Below, one piece after another: positions 22,080 to 33,634 of a stretch of 64,000 bases of DNA (the first letter of the stretch is position 1; every line of letters begins with the position of its first letter). Where the stretch lies: the NCBI GenBank assembly GCA_945910005.1, contig OX246745.1, forward strand, positions 44,922,822 to 44,986,821, written 5' to 3'. The DNA is from Isoperla grammatica (taxonomy: Eukaryota > Arthropoda > Insecta > Plecoptera > Perlodidae). The notes under the pieces were generated by a model, which saw nothing but the letters and a program-made list of their open reading frames with translations, ran no database searches and had not been told where the DNA came from. Made by a program: the position numbers and the translations under genes.

Positions 22080-22836
22080 ATGATCTTGCCAAGTATTGCG
22101 AACGCATTACCAACGCCTTTGTGGCTCGAGGCTACGACAAGACCACCGTCCAACAACGCATCAATAGACCAGCGAGGCAGGCCATCCCGCCGCCCAATGA
22201 TGTTATACCTCTAGTCACACAGTGGCACCCAGGACTACAGGCACTCAATGGTATCATGAAAAGTGGCCTTCACATTTTAACATCCTCCACTAAGACCCAA
22301 GATCTTGTAAAATCCTTGCCAAGAGTAGCCTTCAGACGCCCCCCGAACATTGCGGACCTAGTGGTCAGGAGAGACTGCCGCATCAGGGACGCTCCTGAAA
22401 ATGAACCAGCAGGTTCCTACCCTTGCCAAGGTGGTAACGGTTGCTTGACGTGCCAAATTCATCAACCTTCCACCACGTTCAGTGCCCAGGCCACCGGCAA
22501 GACATACCCAATCAGGCAACACAACACCTGCCAAACCACCAATGTAGTCTACCAACTGAACTGCAACCACTGCCCTGCCGAATATGTTGGCCTAACTAAG
22601 AACTCACTTAGATCACGGATGAACGGGCACAGGCAAGACACAAAAAACCTGACCATGGACAAACCGGTGGCTCAACATGATTGCGCCATCCCATAACCTG
22701 GCATTCAATGGATGTTTCAACACCAGAGTGATAAAATCACTCTCAGCCAGCAACCTAGGCGAACTAAGACGGTGGGAGTTGGCCCCCCAGTGGATCACTA
22801 AATCTAGGTTGGCTCCCAACCTAAACATCCGTTAGT
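22080..22836 (+). pseudogene. Penelope-like thumb end, linker and GIY-YIG endonuclease
   Basis: The frame resumes with the end of the RT thumb (YCERITNAFVARGYDK) and continues through FRRPPNIADLVVR and a cysteine-rich linker (CQGGNGCLTCQ). The GIY-YIG core follows: VVYQLNC for the GIY strand, EYVGLT for the YIG strand, and LRSRMNGHR with the conserved Arg. The main frame stops at 22694-22696. The expected end of the domain (HNLAFNGCF to RRWELAPQW) follows in the next frame up to a stop near 22836, so there is a one-base frameshift near 22690. This domain normally nicks DNA to prime reverse transcription. Confidence 0.85.
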
Positions 22837-23936
22837 GATAGCCCTCTCCCCCTCTCACCTCCCTGCCACCACACCAACCAACAGCGCATTGTAAATATTG
22901 TACATATATATATTTTAGTTTAGGGCCTAGTTTATTTTAGTTTTTTAGTTGACTAGAGTAGTAACAGTAGCCATTCTTCTTCTTCTCTCGAGTGAACAAG
23001 ACCTCGGTCGAAACCTCTCATTATATTTATATTTGTATTATGTTTTTTATGTGTACTTTAAACTCGCAAATCCGTCTTCTTACACGAAGGTAAGCTGTTG
23101 GATCCTTTCCACACATTATATACTAAAAGAAAGTAAGTTCTGGATGAAATAAATTGAAGCTCGTACTTTGTCAAAACAGGGTTCCATTTTGATGTAGGTA
23201 ATTAGTGAATAAATATTAATAATGCTCGCATAAATCAAATTTAAAAAACATACTGTATTACATTGAAATCATCAAAACGTAAGAATAATATCGTTTGAGA
23301 TATCTGGCCCGTGTGGTCGTGGTCCGTGATTTACTATAGCAATTAGCAACATAAAGTAAACAAGCAAAAACATAAGAAATTGCAAACGTAAAATAGTAGG
23401 AAGCTACATCGAGCTGACGACTGACGAGTGGGGGGGGGGGGGGGGGGTTAGGGTGGTCACATTGCTCGCAACAGTCAGTCAGTGGTGCTTTGACTTATGT
23501 CTGCAAAATTCAAATTCTTATTGGATCGCGCTGAAATTAACATCGTGAAGGGAACGGATTGACTATTGAATTCAAATTATCTGTAAGCCCATTTTATTTT
23601 GTATTAACTTACTTTTTATAAAATGGCGCATATAGTTCGAAAAGTACAGCCAGCTTAATTTTAAAATTCCTGAAATCCAGGGGGGTGGGGGAGCAAGTGC
23701 ACACCCTTGCCGCCCCCCCCCCCCCCCTTCGCGGCGCACATGAAAATCCAATTGGTTGAGATATGTAGATGAAATGTTATTAAACGCGCGGTATTATGAA
23801 CAGAGCTAATAAAGAAGTTGTTGGTGGTTGCCATGGTGAGAACAAGTTGTTATTAGCTGTTCGTAATACCGGCCCAAAAGAAGAACCGAGTAAAAGCATG
23901 TGTATAGAAATACGTATCTATAGAGGCATATGGTTG
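22837..23936. other. unannotated interval
   Basis: The first 200 bases may be the 3' end of the Penelope-like element. The rest is AT-rich with a G run (about 23430-23447) and a C run (about 23715-23728). No gene is seen. Confidence 0.3.
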
Positions 23937-24994
23937 AGGTGTCCAGGACTAGATATGGGATATAACACTGTCCAGGACTAGATATGGGATATAACACTGT
24001 CCAGGACTAGATATGGGATATAACACTGTCCAGGACTAGATATTGGATATAACACTGTCCAGGACTAGATATGGGATATAACACTGTCCAGGACTAGATA
24101 TTGGATATAACACTGTCCTGGACTAGATATGGGATAAAATAACACTGTCCAGGACTAGATATTGGATATAACACTGTCCAGGACTAGATATGGGATAAAA
24201 TAACACTGTCCAGGACTAGATATGGGATATAACACTGTCCAGGACTAGATATGGGATATAACACTGTCCAGGACTAGATATAGGATATAACACTGTCCAG
24301 GACTAGATATGGGATATAACACTGTCTAGGACTAGATATGGGATATAACACTGTCCAGGACTAGATATTGGATATAACACTGTCCAGGACTAGATATGGG
24401 ATAAAATAACACTGTCCAGGACTAGATATGGGATATAACACTGTCCAGGACTAGATATGGGATATAACACTGTCCAGGACTAGATATTGGATATAACACT
24501 GTCCAGGACTAGATATGGGATATAACACTGTCCAGGACTAGATATGGGATATAACACTGTCTAGGACTAGATATGGGATATAACACTGTCCAGGACTAGA
24601 TATGGGATATAACACTGTCCAGGACTAGATATGGGATATAACACTGTCCAGGACTAGATATTGGATATAACACTGTCCAGGACTAGATATGGGATAAAAT
24701 AACACTGTCCAGGACTAGATATGGGATATAACACTGTCCAGGACTAGATATGGGATATAACACTGTCCAGGACTAGATATGGGATATAACACTGTCCAGG
24801 ACTAGATATTGGATATAACACTGTCCAGGACTAGATATGGGATAAAATAACACTGTCCAGGACTAGATATGGGATATAACACTGTCCAGGACTAAATATG
24901 AGATATAACACTGTCCAGGACTAGATATTGGATATAACACTGTCCAGGACTAGATATGGGATATAACACTGTCCAGGATTAGATATGGGATAAA
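23937..24994. repeat. 29-bp minisatellite, about 36 copies
   Basis: Unit GTCCAGGACTAGATATGGGA plus TATAACACT. Variants have TTGG for TGGG, or an inserted ATAAA giving slightly longer units. The array ends in the left inverted end of the next element. Confidence 0.96.
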
Positions 24995-24996
24995 GC

Positions 24997-26044
24997 CGGT
25001 GCTCGAAATTAACGGCAGCCCGAGGCTGCCCAGAACGTACTCGGGCTGCCACTTGTATACACCCAGGCAGCCCGACGGGCTGCCTTAAATTTCACATACA
25101 AACACATTATAAGTGTTTTTTTCTAAAATCAAAAGTAAAGTAAAGGCTAAAAGCAAAAACGCACGATGACACTTTAAAGCTCAAGCAGCACTGAATTGGA
25201 ATTAACATGGTAAATTAATCATGATCATATAATTCACATTCATTTTTTACATTGCTTTATGTCATTATTGTCATAACATATTAATAAAGTAAAAGAATTA
25301 CATTTTCTTCACAGTAATTAAAAAACGATAAATATATTTTTCGGGAAACAAACAAACGGGTTACTCCCGTAAGTTACTCCCGCAGGTTTCCCGAAAGTTA
25401 CTCCCGCAAGTTACTCCCGCAAGTTACTCCCGCAAGTTATTCCAGCTCGTTATTCCCACCAGTTACTCCCGCAAGTTACTCCCGCACGTTACTCCCGCGG
25501 GTTTCCAGCAAGTTACTCCCGCAAGTTTTCCCGCAAGTTTTTCCCGCAAATTACTGCCACAAGTTTTCCCGCAAGTTATTCCCGCAAGTTACTCCCGCCA
25601 CTTTTTCCCGCAAGTCTTCCCGACAGTTTGAAGTTACTCCCACAAGTTACTTCCGGAAGCTACTCCCGCAAGTTACTCCCGCAAGTTACTCCCGCAAGTT
25701 TTTCCGCAAGTTACTCCCGCAAGTTACTAACGCGAGTTACTCCCACAAGTTACTCCCGCAAGTTTTCCCGCAGGTTACTCCTGCAAGTTTTCCCGCAAGT
25801 TACTCCTGCGGGCTACTCCCGCAAGTTTTCCCGCATGTTACTCTTGTTAGTTTTCCCGCAAGTTACTCCCACAAGTTACTCCCGCAGGTTTTTCGAACAA
25901 AAAATATAATTTCAAATGTGAATTACGTAATAAACGAAAATATTATTTTAAAACATCGGGCTATTCAATTCTTAACCGGGCTGCCAAAAACTAAGACAGT
26001 AGCCCGAAGGGCTGCTGTCTATAATTCCTAATTTCGAGCACTGT
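24997..26044. mobile_element. hAT-like non-autonomous element carrying a minisatellite
   Basis: The ends CGGTGCTCGAAATTA (left) and the complement of CAGTGCTCGAAATTA (right, ending 26044) are inverted. Subterminal inverted GGCAGCCCG motifs occur on both sides. The interior is AT-rich and holds a 13-bp minisatellite. No transposase frame is present. The flanking 8-mers (GATAAAGC and TATATATA) do not match, so the target duplication is not confirmed, perhaps because the left flank is itself a tandem array. Confidence 0.65.
25358..25890. repeat. 13-bp minisatellite, array 2
   Basis: About 40 degenerate copies of GCAAGTTACTCCC, the same unit as at 5911-6757, inside the hAT-like element. Confidence 0.92.
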
Positions 26045-27604
26045 ATATATACATACACAAGTCGATACAAGTTACATAAAGGGGTTAAACCAGTTACTTA
26101 TTTAGTGGGGCTTCGCCTCAAGGCTTCTTGTGAGTGCTTCCTGCTTACGCTGGCATTCTCACAAAATATGCACATTACTAAAGTTTTGCAATATTTTTTA
26201 TACATACACTTACATATATTTCTAAATTGCCACACATCAATACAAAAATACATTAAACCGTGATCAGATCTGCTATAAAAGGTGTAGGAATATACTTAAT
26301 TTTAATATCATTGTTTTTCTTATTGATCTCTATATAACTGTTTTTAAATCTATTGCCCTAAGCGCGCAGGCATAGTCGTATTTATCCTTGCACATAGGTA
26401 CCAAACCAAGCCCAAGTGACAGCTGCCTCGATATATGAACACACCAAGGATATATTTGCATCCTTTTGAAACACGCCTCAAGTGAACCGCTTAGACATAA
26501 ATCTCATTAACGCTTTCATTTTAAAACATGATTTTGTACTGAAATTCAGGATTAGAAAAGCATTTTTACCGTGTAGCATACTACGATAATTAAAATAACT
26601 TGACAGTTTACATTTTTGTGTTTTAAATTAAGCTTTAGAAAAATCGTTCTAAGAGACAATGTAAATACGATAAGGGGTTAAAACAAAGACATGTTCTTCA
26701 GGCGTCAACAAATAGAAATAGAAAGGTAACGAATATTACGTTCAGAGCTTTAAATGTGGCTGATATATTTCGGAAAATGAATCTTTGCAGAAACTATTGA
26801 GATCGTTCCAACAACTAACGTGAGAGCGTAAGGTGTTTTGCTCTTATCTCTTGATACGACAACAATATAACATGGTTGTACTGTGTGTTATCATGATCTA
26901 CGGTTATTGAAAAAAAATGATGTAAAGTTGTGTTTCAAATCAAATTGTGTTCATGTTTTTGTGTGTTTAGAAAATTTCAATAAATTGGTACAATTTGATC
27001 CGAACGAAATACATCTTCAATCAATTTCTGCGAATACCTGTAGATCTTGATAATATATAGCCCAGCATCAATCCAAAGTTTTGATACTGAATGTAATTTT
27101 AAAGACGCAACGTTTTTTAAGCTATTCGTTCGAACCGTAAAAACTAATAAATAATTAAATATTTAGTGTAGAATAGAATCACTAATCACTTCACTTATAG
27201 TGAAATATCCATCACTGCTGGGACTGGACGAGTCTATCTGAGGTATGTACCAGTGAGGGGAGAGGGGTATGTTTGATGCGCGATGCTTTTAGTAAGTGCG
27301 TGTGGAACATATCTGAGTGGTCGGTTAGCCAAACACAGAAACTGATAACCATCAATGCATGAGTAAAAACTGTTACCAACAACTGTATTTAAATGCTTAC
27401 GATCAGGGACGTTAGCATTCTATTTTTCTAGAGGGAAGCGAGCTTTGCAGCCGTACTGATAAAAAATTATGGGCTTTTCACACAGTCATGGATTTGGAAA
27501 AATGGCCCAGTGTCAAATTGTGATAATTGTTCTTTTTTGTAAATGTGTCGGAGGTGAATAAACTGGGGGTGTACCGTGTATACAGAGCCAACTCGTTATA
27601 TTTG
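26045..27604. other. unannotated interval
   Basis: About 1.5 kb of AT-rich, apparently single-copy sequence. I find no open frame over 60 codons, no repeat unit and no RNA gene. Confidence 0.4.
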
Positions 27605-30600
27605 AGGGTCTGGGGCAACAACATTTCTCAGGGTCCCACATGGAGGTGGCTCAGTGGGCTCTGGGGCAACAACATTTCTCAGGGTCCCACATAGAGGTGG
27701 CTCAGTGGGGTCTGGGGCAACAACATTTCTCAGGGTCCCACATGGAGGTGGCTCAGTGGGGTCTGGGGCAACAACATTTCTCAGGGTCCCACATGGAGGT
27801 AGCTCAGTGGGGTCTGGGGCAACAACATTTCTCAGGGTCCCACATGGAGGTGGCTCAGTGGGGTCTGGGGCAACAACATTTCTCAGGGTCCCACATGGAG
27901 GTGGCTCAGTGGGGTCTGGGGCAAAAACATTTCTCAGAGTCCCACATGGAGGTGGCTCAGTGGGGTCTGGGGCAACAACATTTTTCAGGGTCCCACATGG
28001 AGGTGGCTCAGTGGGGTCTGGGGCAACAACATTTCTCAGGGTCCCACATGGAGGTGGCTCAGTGGGGTCTGGGGCAACAACATTTTTCAGGGTCCCACAT
28101 GGAGGTGGCTCAGTGGGGTCTGGGGCAACAACATTTCTCAGGGTCCCACATGGAGGTGGCTCAGTGGGGTCTGGGGCAACAACATTTCTCAGGGTCCCAC
28201 ATGGAGGTGGCTCAGTGGGGTCTGGGGCAACAACATTTTTCAGGGTCCCAAATGGAGGTAGCTCAGTGGGGTCTGAGGCAAACACATTTCTCAGGGTCCC
28301 ACATGGAGGTGGCTCAGTGGGGTCTGGGGCAACAACATTTCTCAGGGTCCCACATGGAGGTGGCTCAGTGGGGTCTGGGGCAACAACATTTCTCAGGGTC
28401 CCACATGGAGGTGGCTCAGTGGGGTCTGGGGCAACAACATTTCTCAGGGTCCCACATGGAGGTGGCTCAGTGGGGTCTGGGGCAACAACATTTTTCAGGG
28501 TCCCAAATGGAGGTAGCTCAGTGGGGTCTGAGGCAAACACATTTCTCAGGGTCCCACATGGAGGTGGCTCAGTGGGGTCTGGGGCAACAACATTTCTCAG
28601 GGTCCCACATGGAGGTGGCTCAGTGGGGTCTGGGGCAACAACATTTTTCAGGGTCCCACATGGAGGTGGCTCAGTGGGGTCTGGGGCAACAACATTTCTC
28701 AGGGTCCCACATGGAGGTGGCTCAGTGGGGTCTGGGGCAACAACATTTCTCAGGGTCCCACATGGAGGTGGCTCAGTGGGGTCTGGGGCAACAACATTTC
28801 TCTGGGTCCCACATGGAGGTGGCTCAGTGGGGTCTGGGGCAACAACATTTCTCAGGGTCCCACATGGAGGTGGCTCAGTGGGGTCTGGGGCAACAACATT
28901 TCTCAGGGTCCCACATGGAGGTGGCTCAGTGGGGTCTGGGGCAACAACATTTTTCAGGGTCCCACATGGAGGTGGCTCAGTGGGGTCTGGGGCAACAACA
29001 TTTCTCAGGGTCCCACATGGAGGTGGCTCAGTGGGGTCTGGGGCAACAACATTTCTCAGGGTCCCACATGGAGGTGGCTCAGTGGGGTCTGGGGCAACAA
29101 CATTTTTCAGGGTCCCACATGGAGGTGGCTCAGTGGGGTCTGGGGCAACAACATTTTTCAGGGTCCCACATGGAGGTGGCTCAGTGGGGTCTGGGGCAAC
29201 AGAATTTCTCAGGGTCCCACATGGAGGTGGCTCAGTGGGGTCTGGGGCAACAACATTTCTCAGGGTCCCACATGGAGGTGGCTCAGTGGGGTCTGGGGTA
29301 ACAACATTTCTCAGGGTCCCACATGGAGGTGGCTCAGTGGGGTCTGGGGTAACAACATTTCTCAGGGTCCCACATGGAGGTGGCTCAGTGGGGTCTGGGG
29401 CAACAACATTTTTCAGGGTCCCACATGGAGGTGGCTCAGTGGGGTCTGGGGTAACAACATTTCTCAGGGTCCCACATGGAGGTGGCTTAGTGGGGTCTGG
29501 GGCAACAACATTTCTCAGGGTCCCACATGGAGGTAGCTCAGTGGGGTCTGGGGCAACAACATTTCTCAGGGTCCCACATGGAGGTGGCTCAGTGGGGTCT
29601 GGGGTAACAACATTTCTCAGGGTCCCACATGGAGGTGGCTCAGTGGGGTCTGGGGCAACAACATTTCTCAGGGTCCCACATGGAGGTGGCTCAGTGGGGT
29701 CTGGGGCAACAACATTTCTCAGGGTCCCACATGGAGGTGGCTCAGTGGGGTCTGGGGCAACAACATTTCTCAGGGTCCCACATGGAGGTGGCTCAGTGGG
29801 GTCTGGGGCAACAACATTTCTCAGGGTCCCACATGGAGGTGGCTCAGTGGGGTCTGGGGCAACAACATTTTTCAGGGTCCCACATGGAGGTGGCTCAGTG
29901 GGGTCTGGGGCAACAACATTTCTCAGGGTCCCACATGGAGGTGGCTCAGTGGGGTCTGGGGTAACAACATTTCTCAGGGTCCCACATGGAGGTGGCTCAG
30001 TGGGGTCTGGGGCAACAACATTTTTCATGGTCCCACATGGAGGTGGCTCAGTGGGGTCTGGGGCAACAACATTTCTCAGGGTCCCACATGGAGGTGGCTC
30101 AGTGGGGTCTGGGGCAACAACATTTTTCAGGGTCCCACATGGAGGTGGCTCAGTGGGGTCGGGGGTAACAACATTTCTCAGGGTCCCACATGGAGGTGGC
30201 TCAGTGGGGTCTGGGGCAACAACATTTCTCAGGGTCCCACATGGAGGTGGCTCAGTGGGGTCGGGGGCAACAACATTTCTCAGGGTCCCACATGGAGGTG
30301 GCTCAGTGGGGTCTGGGGCAACAACATTTTTCAGGGTCCCACATGGAGGTGGCTCAGTGGGGTCTGGGGCAACAACATTTCTCAGGGTCCCACATGGAGG
30401 TGGCTCAGTGGGGTCTGGGGCAACAACATTTCTCAGGGTCCCAAATGGAGGTGGCTCAGTGGGGTCTGGGGCAACAACATTTCTCAGGGTCCCACATGGA
30501 GGTGGCTCAGTGGGGTCTGGGGCAACAACATTTTTCAGGGTCCCACATGGAGGTGGCTCAGTGGGGTCTGGGGCAACAACATTTCTCTGGGTCCCACATG

Positions 30601-30785
30601 GAGGTGGCTCAGTGGGGTCTGGGGCAACAACATTTCTCAGGGTCCCACATGGAGGTGGCTCAGTGGGGTCTGGGGCAACAACATTTTTCAGGGTCCCACA
30701 TGGAGGTGGCTCAGTGGGGTCTGGGGTAACAACATTTCTCAGGGTCCCACATGGAGGTGGCTCAGTGGGGTCTGGGGCATCAACA
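27605..30785. repeat. 51-bp minisatellite, about 62 copies
   Basis: Highly uniform unit containing GGGGCAACAACATTTCTCAG and CACATGGAGGTGGCTCAGTG. Because 51 is divisible by 3 and most units lack stops, three frames stay open for hundreds of codons (plus strand to 1,048; minus strand with a proline-rich VVAPDPTEPPPCGTLRN repeat to over 800). Variable sites include C/T after CATTT, GCAACA/GTAACA and GGTGG/GGTAG. None of the frames has a recognisable domain, signal peptide or unique flanking coding sequence. I annotate it as a repeat. Confidence 0.95.
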
Positions 30786-30918
30786 TTCCCTTATAGTTAG
30801 GCCATAATTAATACATCATAAATATATGTACATATGTCTCAATATGTGTATTTTTTTTCTGAACAACAAAACCGTACTAATCGTAACAAGAACAGTTACG
30901 TAGCGAGCGAAGCGTTGT

Positions 30919-31310
30919 CCTCATCAGATAGGATTCTTCCCATCACATTCTTACATCTAGAGGTACGAGGGAGTAAGAGGGCTTCCCTCTATATATCCCA
31001 CAGGTTGCAAGCTCTGTGCTTAACCTCATCAGATAGTATTCTTCCCATCACATTCTTACATCTAGAGGTACGAGGGAGTTAGAGGGCTTCCCTCTATATA
31101 TCCCACAGGTTGCAAGCTCTGTGCTTAACCTCATTAGATAGTATTCTTCCCATCACATTCTTACATCTAGAGGTACGAGGGAGTTAAAGGGCTTCCCTCT
31201 ATATACCCCACAGGTTGCAAGCTCTGTGCTTAACCTCATCAGACAGGATACTTCACATAACATTTTTACATCTAGAGGTACGAGAGGGTTAGAGGGCTTC
31301 TTGGGTGTCA
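30919..31310. repeat. 105-bp tandem repeat, four copies
   Basis: CCTCATCAGATAG recurs at 30919, 31024, 31129 and 31234 (the later copies with one or two changes). Each is followed by CATCTAGAGGTACGAG and GGCTTCCCTCTATATA. The last copy is diverged. Confidence 0.93.
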
Positions 31311-31606
31311 CACCCACATAGGCCTACAGGTTTCAAACTATCCCACTATGAGAAGTGATATATTCTATCCGTACTGGTTCTCGAGTACAGACACTCCATA
31401 GCTGCATGGCTGAGTGATCTTGAACCATGTTATGACAGACATAAGAGTGCGGGGCTCAATCTTAGAGCTCGGTATTCCTCAGTCAAACAGGGAATTACGG
31501 AATTCGGTTTCTAAACCAGCCCTCATAATATGTAACTTGACAACTATTCCTTGAGTGAGTAGTCAGCTAAAAGGGCAACACACGTGGGCTACAAACAAGG
31601 CAACGA
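31311..31606. other. unannotated interval
   Basis: No gene or repeat seen. It ends in GGCAACGA, the left target duplication of the next element. Confidence 0.35.
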
Positions 31607-31964
31607 TAGTGGCGTATTCAAGGGGAAGGGGGGGAGGGGGACCAACCCCCTTTTGCAAAGAAAAAATGTAAAATGACCGTTTAGCATACAATAAAAACAT
31701 TATTTTGTATTAAATAAATACCAAAGACATTAGTTTTGTTAAAAATTCACGCATCGAAACGCAACAAACAGTAATTTTGTTTTAGTTGGCCGCTGTAAAG
31801 CGCAAAGTTGGTGTGTTGTTGGTGCACAGCTTTGCACCAAAATGACCTTGAATAGAAATTTTTTGCGGGGGGGCCCGGACTCCCCCCCCCACTTAGGTTT
31901 CGGTTCCAATCTCTATAATATGTGTTGAAAATCCCCCCTTTCCCAATTCCTGGATACGCCACTG
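31607..31964. mobile_element. hAT-like MITE, 358 bp
   Basis: Left end TAGTGGCGTATTCAAGGGGA and right end the complement of CAGTGGCGTATCCAGGAATT are inverted copies of a terminus common in invertebrate hAT MITEs. The flanks GGCAACGA (31599-31606) and GGCAATGA (31965-31972) match at 7 of 8 bases. There is no coding capacity. Confidence 0.82.
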
Positions 31965-31972
31965 GGCAATGA

Positions 31973-33268
31973 GCTATTCTTGTAATACTTACATAAGAGG
32001 ACTTTCCGTGCCAGAATTCGGAAAAACTCAAGTCTATTGGCGATGTTTTTCGTTTTTCCAACCTCAACACAGAAGTCAAACAATTCATAAGATTTATTAT
32101 TACAAAACAAACAAAAAAACACCGCTGCCGCTTGGAAACATCACTGAAATAAATGTTGGCACCGTCGGCAGTTGACTCACTTGAGCTTATTCATTGAGAA
32201 ACGCACGCGGAGCAGCGCAGCCCTTACACAATGATCGTGCGATACGTCAGAACACATTTGTTTTACATTTTATGATAGTAAAACATTTAATATTACATTA
32301 CGTCCCGTAGATATGATTTGCATGTGGAACTGACTTGGCACTATAATGGGCTACTGTTACACACGCCAACATTCCCCCGCCATGGTCACGGTGTTGACTA
32401 AGTTATACAAGACCTGACTGGGTACACGCACTGCAACGCGCACAGCTGTTATACCCAACACGGATTTAAAAATACGTCCTGCTTTCGCGAACTTAAATGA
32501 GAACTAGATAGTTGGCAGCCTTACAACAGCGAGCGGTAGAAACCACGTGGATTGCGTTTGCGCTTACTATTAGCTGAGTAGCGTAGGGCCTACTGCGTAA
32601 CGCTCGCTCGATGGCCGCTCTCGCTTTATCCTCACTTCCTTCGTGTTGTGTTCTCGTGCGGCGTGACCGGCTTACGCGTCCTCCTCCGCTCACGCCACCC
32701 TCGTGCATACTGACCAGGGCGAGGGAGGGGCAGCCCATCTGATACTGATATTGCGTACCTGTCGATGCGAGGAGTAAGGGGGTGGGGGGCGTAAGAGGTC
32801 GATGCCAGCGCTTTTTAGGCACGGAGGTTGGAGTTTCCCTATTGTTTATTATTTTTATCTGCACAGGGCGGTCATTTATAGCGTTTGGTGTTTTTACTTG
32901 TCGGATCTGAACATACAAGGACGTACAAATAAAGACACCGATTCGTGTACGATTAAAAAATATAAACACACCAAATAGAAAAAACAATCCCTGTTGTTAC
33001 GGTTTAACAATTTGTGAAATGCCAAAAAAAACAGTATTTTCCTGATCTTTTAAAATGGTTTTTCCAACTTTTAAATAATAATCAACAACTATTAAAACCA
33101 TTGATTATATTTCAGTTAGGCTACAACATACAGAATTCCAGATATGTCCGATTCTACCTGAGAGCAGAAAACCCTTTCCAAAAGCGTTCACATCAACTCT
33201 GCTGATTCTCTCGCGTCTTAGTTCTTCGTACTAGGGTCGATGTTATGTGGAACGAATACCTTTCCGAT
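31973..33268. other. unannotated interval
   Basis: Mixed composition. A 164-codon minus-strand frame (32493-32987) resembles no family I know and has low-complexity arginine/serine content, so I do not call it a gene. Confidence 0.3.
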
Positions 33269-33382
33269 GCTTTCGTCAGAGCTGCGAGGAGCTGTAGCCA
33301 ACCAGCGACCGCTCGAAACAAACCCCCGCAATAGCGGTCGCTGATTGGCTACGAGTGGGGGTGTGTTCTGACGAAAGCAGGA
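33269..33382. repeat. imperfect inverted repeat, 114 bp
   Basis: Outer arms GCTTTCGTCAGAGC / GTTCTGACGAAAGC and inner arms GTAGCCAACCAGCGACCGCT / AGCGGTCGCTGATTGGCTAC (one mismatch) fold on a short loop. It could be a small MITE or a cruciform-forming site. Confidence 0.7.
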
Positions 33383-33634
33383 GAAAGGTAGTTTTGCGGC
33401 GTGTTTACTAGACACTATAGTAGACCGTCGCCTATTGTAATACAAATATCTAAACACCTCATTACGAAAACTACCAGCAGGACAAATGCCCGCATAGAAA
33501 TAGGAAAAAAGAAACGTTTAATGGATGCGTTCTTGTACATTTCGCTGCTTCAAATCCGACCCCACGCATTCCCGGCTGAGGTTTTTCCGAGGGTTTCCTC
33601 AGTCACAAGGCGAACGAATGCTGGGTTTTCATTA

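Larger units (their letters stand above)
20875..22836 (+). mobile_element. Penelope-like element, rearranged
   Basis: It carries an RT of the Penelope type followed by a cysteine-rich linker and a GIY-YIG endonuclease, the canonical order for endonuclease-bearing Penelope-like elements. The copy is broken by a stop after the RT palm, an inverted duplication replacing the RT thumb, and a frameshift in the GIY-YIG domain. I could not identify the flanking pseudo-LTRs. Confidence 0.9.

Noticed and set aside
23937..25000. Possible CRISPR-like array of regular short repeats.
   Set aside because: There are no variable spacers. It is a plain 29-bp tandem repeat in a eukaryotic setting.
24989..26052. 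8-bp duplication for the hAT-like element at 24997.
   Set aside because: GATAAAGC and TATATATA do not match.
27640..30800. Very long open frames of 553, 810 and 1,048 codons.
   Set aside because: They overlap on both strands and follow the 51-bp repeat exactly, with no unique coding sequence at either end.
32493..32987. 164-codon minus-strand frame.
   Set aside because: No family pattern, no start context or neighbours to support it, and skewed composition.
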